Source of the DNA: Pirellulaceae bacterium
GTDB taxonomy: Bacteria > Planctomycetota > Planctomycetia > Pirellulales > Pirellulaceae
Direction of reading: 5' to 3'
Assembly: GCA_022448645.1 (NCBI GenBank)
Contig: JAKVBZ010000016.1
Location: 1-64,000, forward strand
DNA: 64,000 nt
Position numbers and translations under genes: made by a program. The notes below the pieces were generated by a model. That model was not told where the DNA came from and made no database searches. It worked only from the letters and a program-made list of their open reading frames with translations. Shown piece after piece: positions 62,511 to 64,000 of this stretch; position 1 is the stretch's first letter, and each line of letters starts with the position of its first letter.

Positions 62511-63353
62511 TCAGTTGGCGTTGGCTTCTAATCGTAACGGATAGAATAAAGGTTCTCCGCGCAGGTGGAAGTCGTGAATGATCTGTTGTGTGTCCTTTGC
62601 AATCAGGAAATCGACGAACGCATGGGCCGTTTTGGAATTTATGTTGGCGTGTTTGTCGGGATTCACCACTAAAGCACTGTACGGGTTGTGCAACTCTTCG
62701 GACGACTGCACGAGCGGCTCCAGTGAAATCTTGTCTTTGAATTTCAAATAGGTACCTCGATCCGTCAGCACATAGGCCTGCATTTCATCGGCCATGATCA
62801 ACGTTCGGCCCATGCCTTGACCACTTTGAATGTACCAGTCGCCATTGGGGGTGACTCCTGTTTTTGTCCATAGGGATTGTTCACGCTTGTGCGTGCCGCT
62901 GTCGTCACCCCGAGATAGAAAGTTGGCCGTCGAGCTGTGGATGTTCCGGAACGCTTTTACCGGCGAACAGTCTCGAACTCCAGCCGGGTCCTCTTTGGGG
63001 CCAAGAATCTCAAAGGTGTTGTACATGATTTCCTCACGTCGAACGCCGTGCCCCGACGACATGAAAGCGTCCTCGGCAGTTCTATCGTGCACGAGAACTA
63101 AATCGACATCCCCCGAGACTCCCAGTTGAAGTGCTTGGCCCGTTCCCACGGCGAGTACTTCCACGCGGGCACTATGCTCGTCATTAAAGATTTCAATTAA
63201 ATGGTCAATTAATCCCGTGTCTCGCGTACTGGTGGTGACCGCAAGTCGGAATACGTCAGAATGGTCAGTGTGTTGAACACATCCGGTGAAACCGGATGAG
63301 CACAACAGAATGACAGCCAGGAAAAGAGTCCATTCCCAACGTGTGTGGTACAT
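62511..63353 (-). CDS. tupA: Tungstate ABC transporter substrate-binding lipoprotein TupA
   Basis: About 280 residues. The lipoprotein signal is LFLAVILLCSSGFTGC. TTSTRDTGLIDHLIEIF, VLAVGTGQALQLGVSGDVDLVLVH, NFLSRGDDSGTHKREQSLW and the late DEMQAYVLTDRGTYL are the TupA-family blocks; SRGDDSGTH and TGQAL contain anion-binding Ser/Thr and His residues. It binds tungstate (TupA discriminates strongly against molybdate) outside the membrane. Start ATG 63353, with GGAG eight bases before it, is preferred over GTG 63356. Confidence 0.93.
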   Translation of the reverse strand: MYHTRWEWTLFLAVILLCSSGFTGCVQHTDHSDVFRLAVTTSTRDTGLIDHLIEIFNDEHSARVEVLAVGTGQALQLGVSGDVDLVLVHDRTAEDAFMSSGHGVRREEIMYNTFEILGPKEDPAGVRDCSPVKAFRNIHSSTANFLSRGDDSGTHKREQSLWTKTGVTPNGDWYIQSGQGMGRTLIMADEMQAYVLTDRGTYLKFKDKISLEPLVQSSEELHNPYSALVVNPDKHANINSKTAHAFVDFLIAKDTQQIIHDFHLRGEPLFYPLRLEANAN

Positions 63354-63675
63354 CACCTTACTCCGAAGTTTCCGTAGCTGGCTGCCAGTCAGAATGCTGC
63401 AATAGTGTTTGTGTTAGTTGAGAGCCAGTGAGTGTCCCCTCTCAATGATTTTCGTCAACACGCGTTGTGGTCCGGTGAGGCAACAGGGACTGTCCTCAAC
63501 GTTCACGGAAAAACGATCGACTTGCCCCTCTCCCTGATTCTTCTCGCATTCCCGAAGGGTGGGAAAGAAGTTCAGAAGACCATGTGAGTGGCATTGAGGT
63601 TCAGCACGGCGTCCTGCCAAGTTAACGGTAGAACGTGGCCAGGAAATGTTCAAGATTAGAGTTCCGCGGCAAAAA

Positions 63676-63704
63676 TTCAAGCACCCTTTGGTTGTGGCTA
63701 TATT
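63676..63704 (+). promoter_or_regulatory. Candidate promoter of the small rightward gene
   Basis: TTCAAG (63676-63681), 17-base spacer, TATATT (63699-63704), 44 bases ahead of the ATG. The -35 is weak. Confidence 0.3.
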
Positions 63705-63724
63705 ATGCATATCTTATGCGTATA
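63703..63724. repeat. Two direct copies of an 11-bp element (operator candidate)
   Basis: TTATGCATATC followed directly by TTATGCGTATA. The copies match at 9 of 11 positions and are spaced by one helical turn, adjacent to the candidate -10. Cooperative binding of a ribbon-helix-helix repressor would suit this layout. Confidence 0.35.
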
Positions 63725-63747
63725 TCCATTTGAGGAGAAAATAGTCG

Positions 63748-63888
63748 ATGTCGAAGCTTGCCATCTATGTACCAAAGAAAGAAATGGAAATCATTGAGGA
63801 GTGGCGGTTGATCATTTGAGCACCAGTGATTGATGAAATACGACGTGAACTAGGTTTTTGTGTAAATGATTTTAGAATTCAACACTAG
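63748..63888 (+). pseudogene. Ribbon-helix-helix-like small gene interrupted by in-frame TGA
   Basis: ATG 63748 with GAGGAG nine bases upstream starts MSKLAIYVPKKEMEIIEEWR, closely like the N-terminal strand and first helix of planctomycete ribbon-helix-helix regulators (K-x-AVYVPKK...IEKWR). The frame stops after 23 codons at TGA 63817. The same frame then reads APVIDEIRRELGF, resembling the expected second helix, up to TAG 63886. A simple reading is a gene inactivated by a TGA. A very small natural peptide, or a sequencing error, would also fit. Confidence 0.4.
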
Positions 63889-64000
63889 CAGAGGATTTCG
63901 GGTGGAATCAGTGAAAGCCTTGGCAAATCGGGCCATATTATGTGGCTCCGAAACGGATCGAAAGATAGCTAAAGCCGAAACCAAAGTGTTGAAGGTAGAG
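63866..64000 (+). CDS. Open frame continuing past the window edge (partial, unassigned)
   Basis: A +1 frame relative to the interrupted small gene is open from ATG 63866 to the window end. AGAGGA six bases before GTG 63902 suggests that start instead. The 33 residues from there begin VESVKALANRAILCG and are rich in Lys, Glu and Ala. It may be a separate gene, or the frameshifted remainder of the small gene before it. No family can be named from the visible part. Confidence 0.3.
   Translation, partial: MILEFNTSRGFRVESVKALANRAILCGSETDRKIAKAETKVLKVE

Larger units (their letters stand above)
63354..63747. other. Divergent region upstream of tupA (394 bp)
   Basis: It probably holds the tupA promoter on the minus strand and that of a small rightward gene. 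A 98-codon leftward frame (63414-63710) has no recognised feature. At 63703-63724 are two direct copies of an 11-base element just after a TTCAAG-N17-TATATT pair. Confidence 0.4.

Noticed and set aside
63414..63710. 98-codon leftward frame upstream of tupA
   Set aside because: It could be real (Cys-containing, non-repetitive) but has no recognisable motif or start signal and overlaps the candidate promoter and operator.

Overview
The window looks like chromosomal DNA of a planctomycete, probably of the Pirellulales/Rhodopirellula type. The evidence is a giant secreted protein with an N-terminal LEPR-XLL motif, a CehA-like secreted protein of the planctomycete type, many small lipoproteins, paired Gfo/Idh/MocA oxidoreductases and phytanoyl-CoA-dioxygenase-like proteins, a PQQ-like beta-propeller protein, a DoxX protein with a long insertion, and two genes resembling methanofuran biosynthesis genes in an otherwise bacterial gene set. 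Codon use and base composition look even across the window. I saw no rRNA, tRNA, CRISPR array, transposase or prophage gene.

Layout. 1-8.7 kb: the 3' end of an L-rhamnose isomerase, a CehA-like protein with a degraded metal site, a class II J-protein, a small membrane protein, rnpA-yidD, a scramblase-like protein, an AMMECR1-Memo fusion and a zinc-ribbon/PH membrane protein. 9-12.2 kb: nrdR, a long-chain polyprenyl synthase overlapping moaC, and a HTH/receiver regulator flanked by inverted repeats. 13-18.6 kb: smc and a FlgI-like lipoprotein with HEAT repeats. 19-23.7 kb: an ABC-2 permease, acylphosphatase and two secreted proteins. 23.8-29.9 kb: recQ, ftsH, rsgA. 30-44.6 kb: accessory and secretory genes (DoxX plus oxidoreductase pair, two oxidoreductases or dehydrogenases, a dioxygenase, and the 2728-residue LEPR-XLL/CotH/LamG protein). 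44.9-50.4 kb: the DNA-repair and isoprenoid operon xseA-xseB-ispA-dxs-nadK. 50.5-55.1 kb: four secreted or dioxygenase genes. 55.3-60.6 kb: a leftward set comprising SDR, VOC, a fused E1 dehydrogenase, an MfnF-like synthase and an MfnE-like kinase. 61.1-63.4 kb: the tungstate transporter tupABC. The right edge holds a small ribbon-helix-helix-like gene that appears broken.

How genes fit together. The xseA-dxs cluster makes isoprenoid precursors and FPP; the separate polyprenyl synthase at 9.5 kb would extend FPP to a quinone or carrier-lipid side chain. In archaea the MfnE product is the substrate of MfnF, so the adjacent 55.4-57.1 kb pair suggests a furan-type C1 carrier. tupABC and moaC together suggest a pterin-bound tungsten (or molybdenum) enzyme outside this window. 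These links are inferences from gene content.
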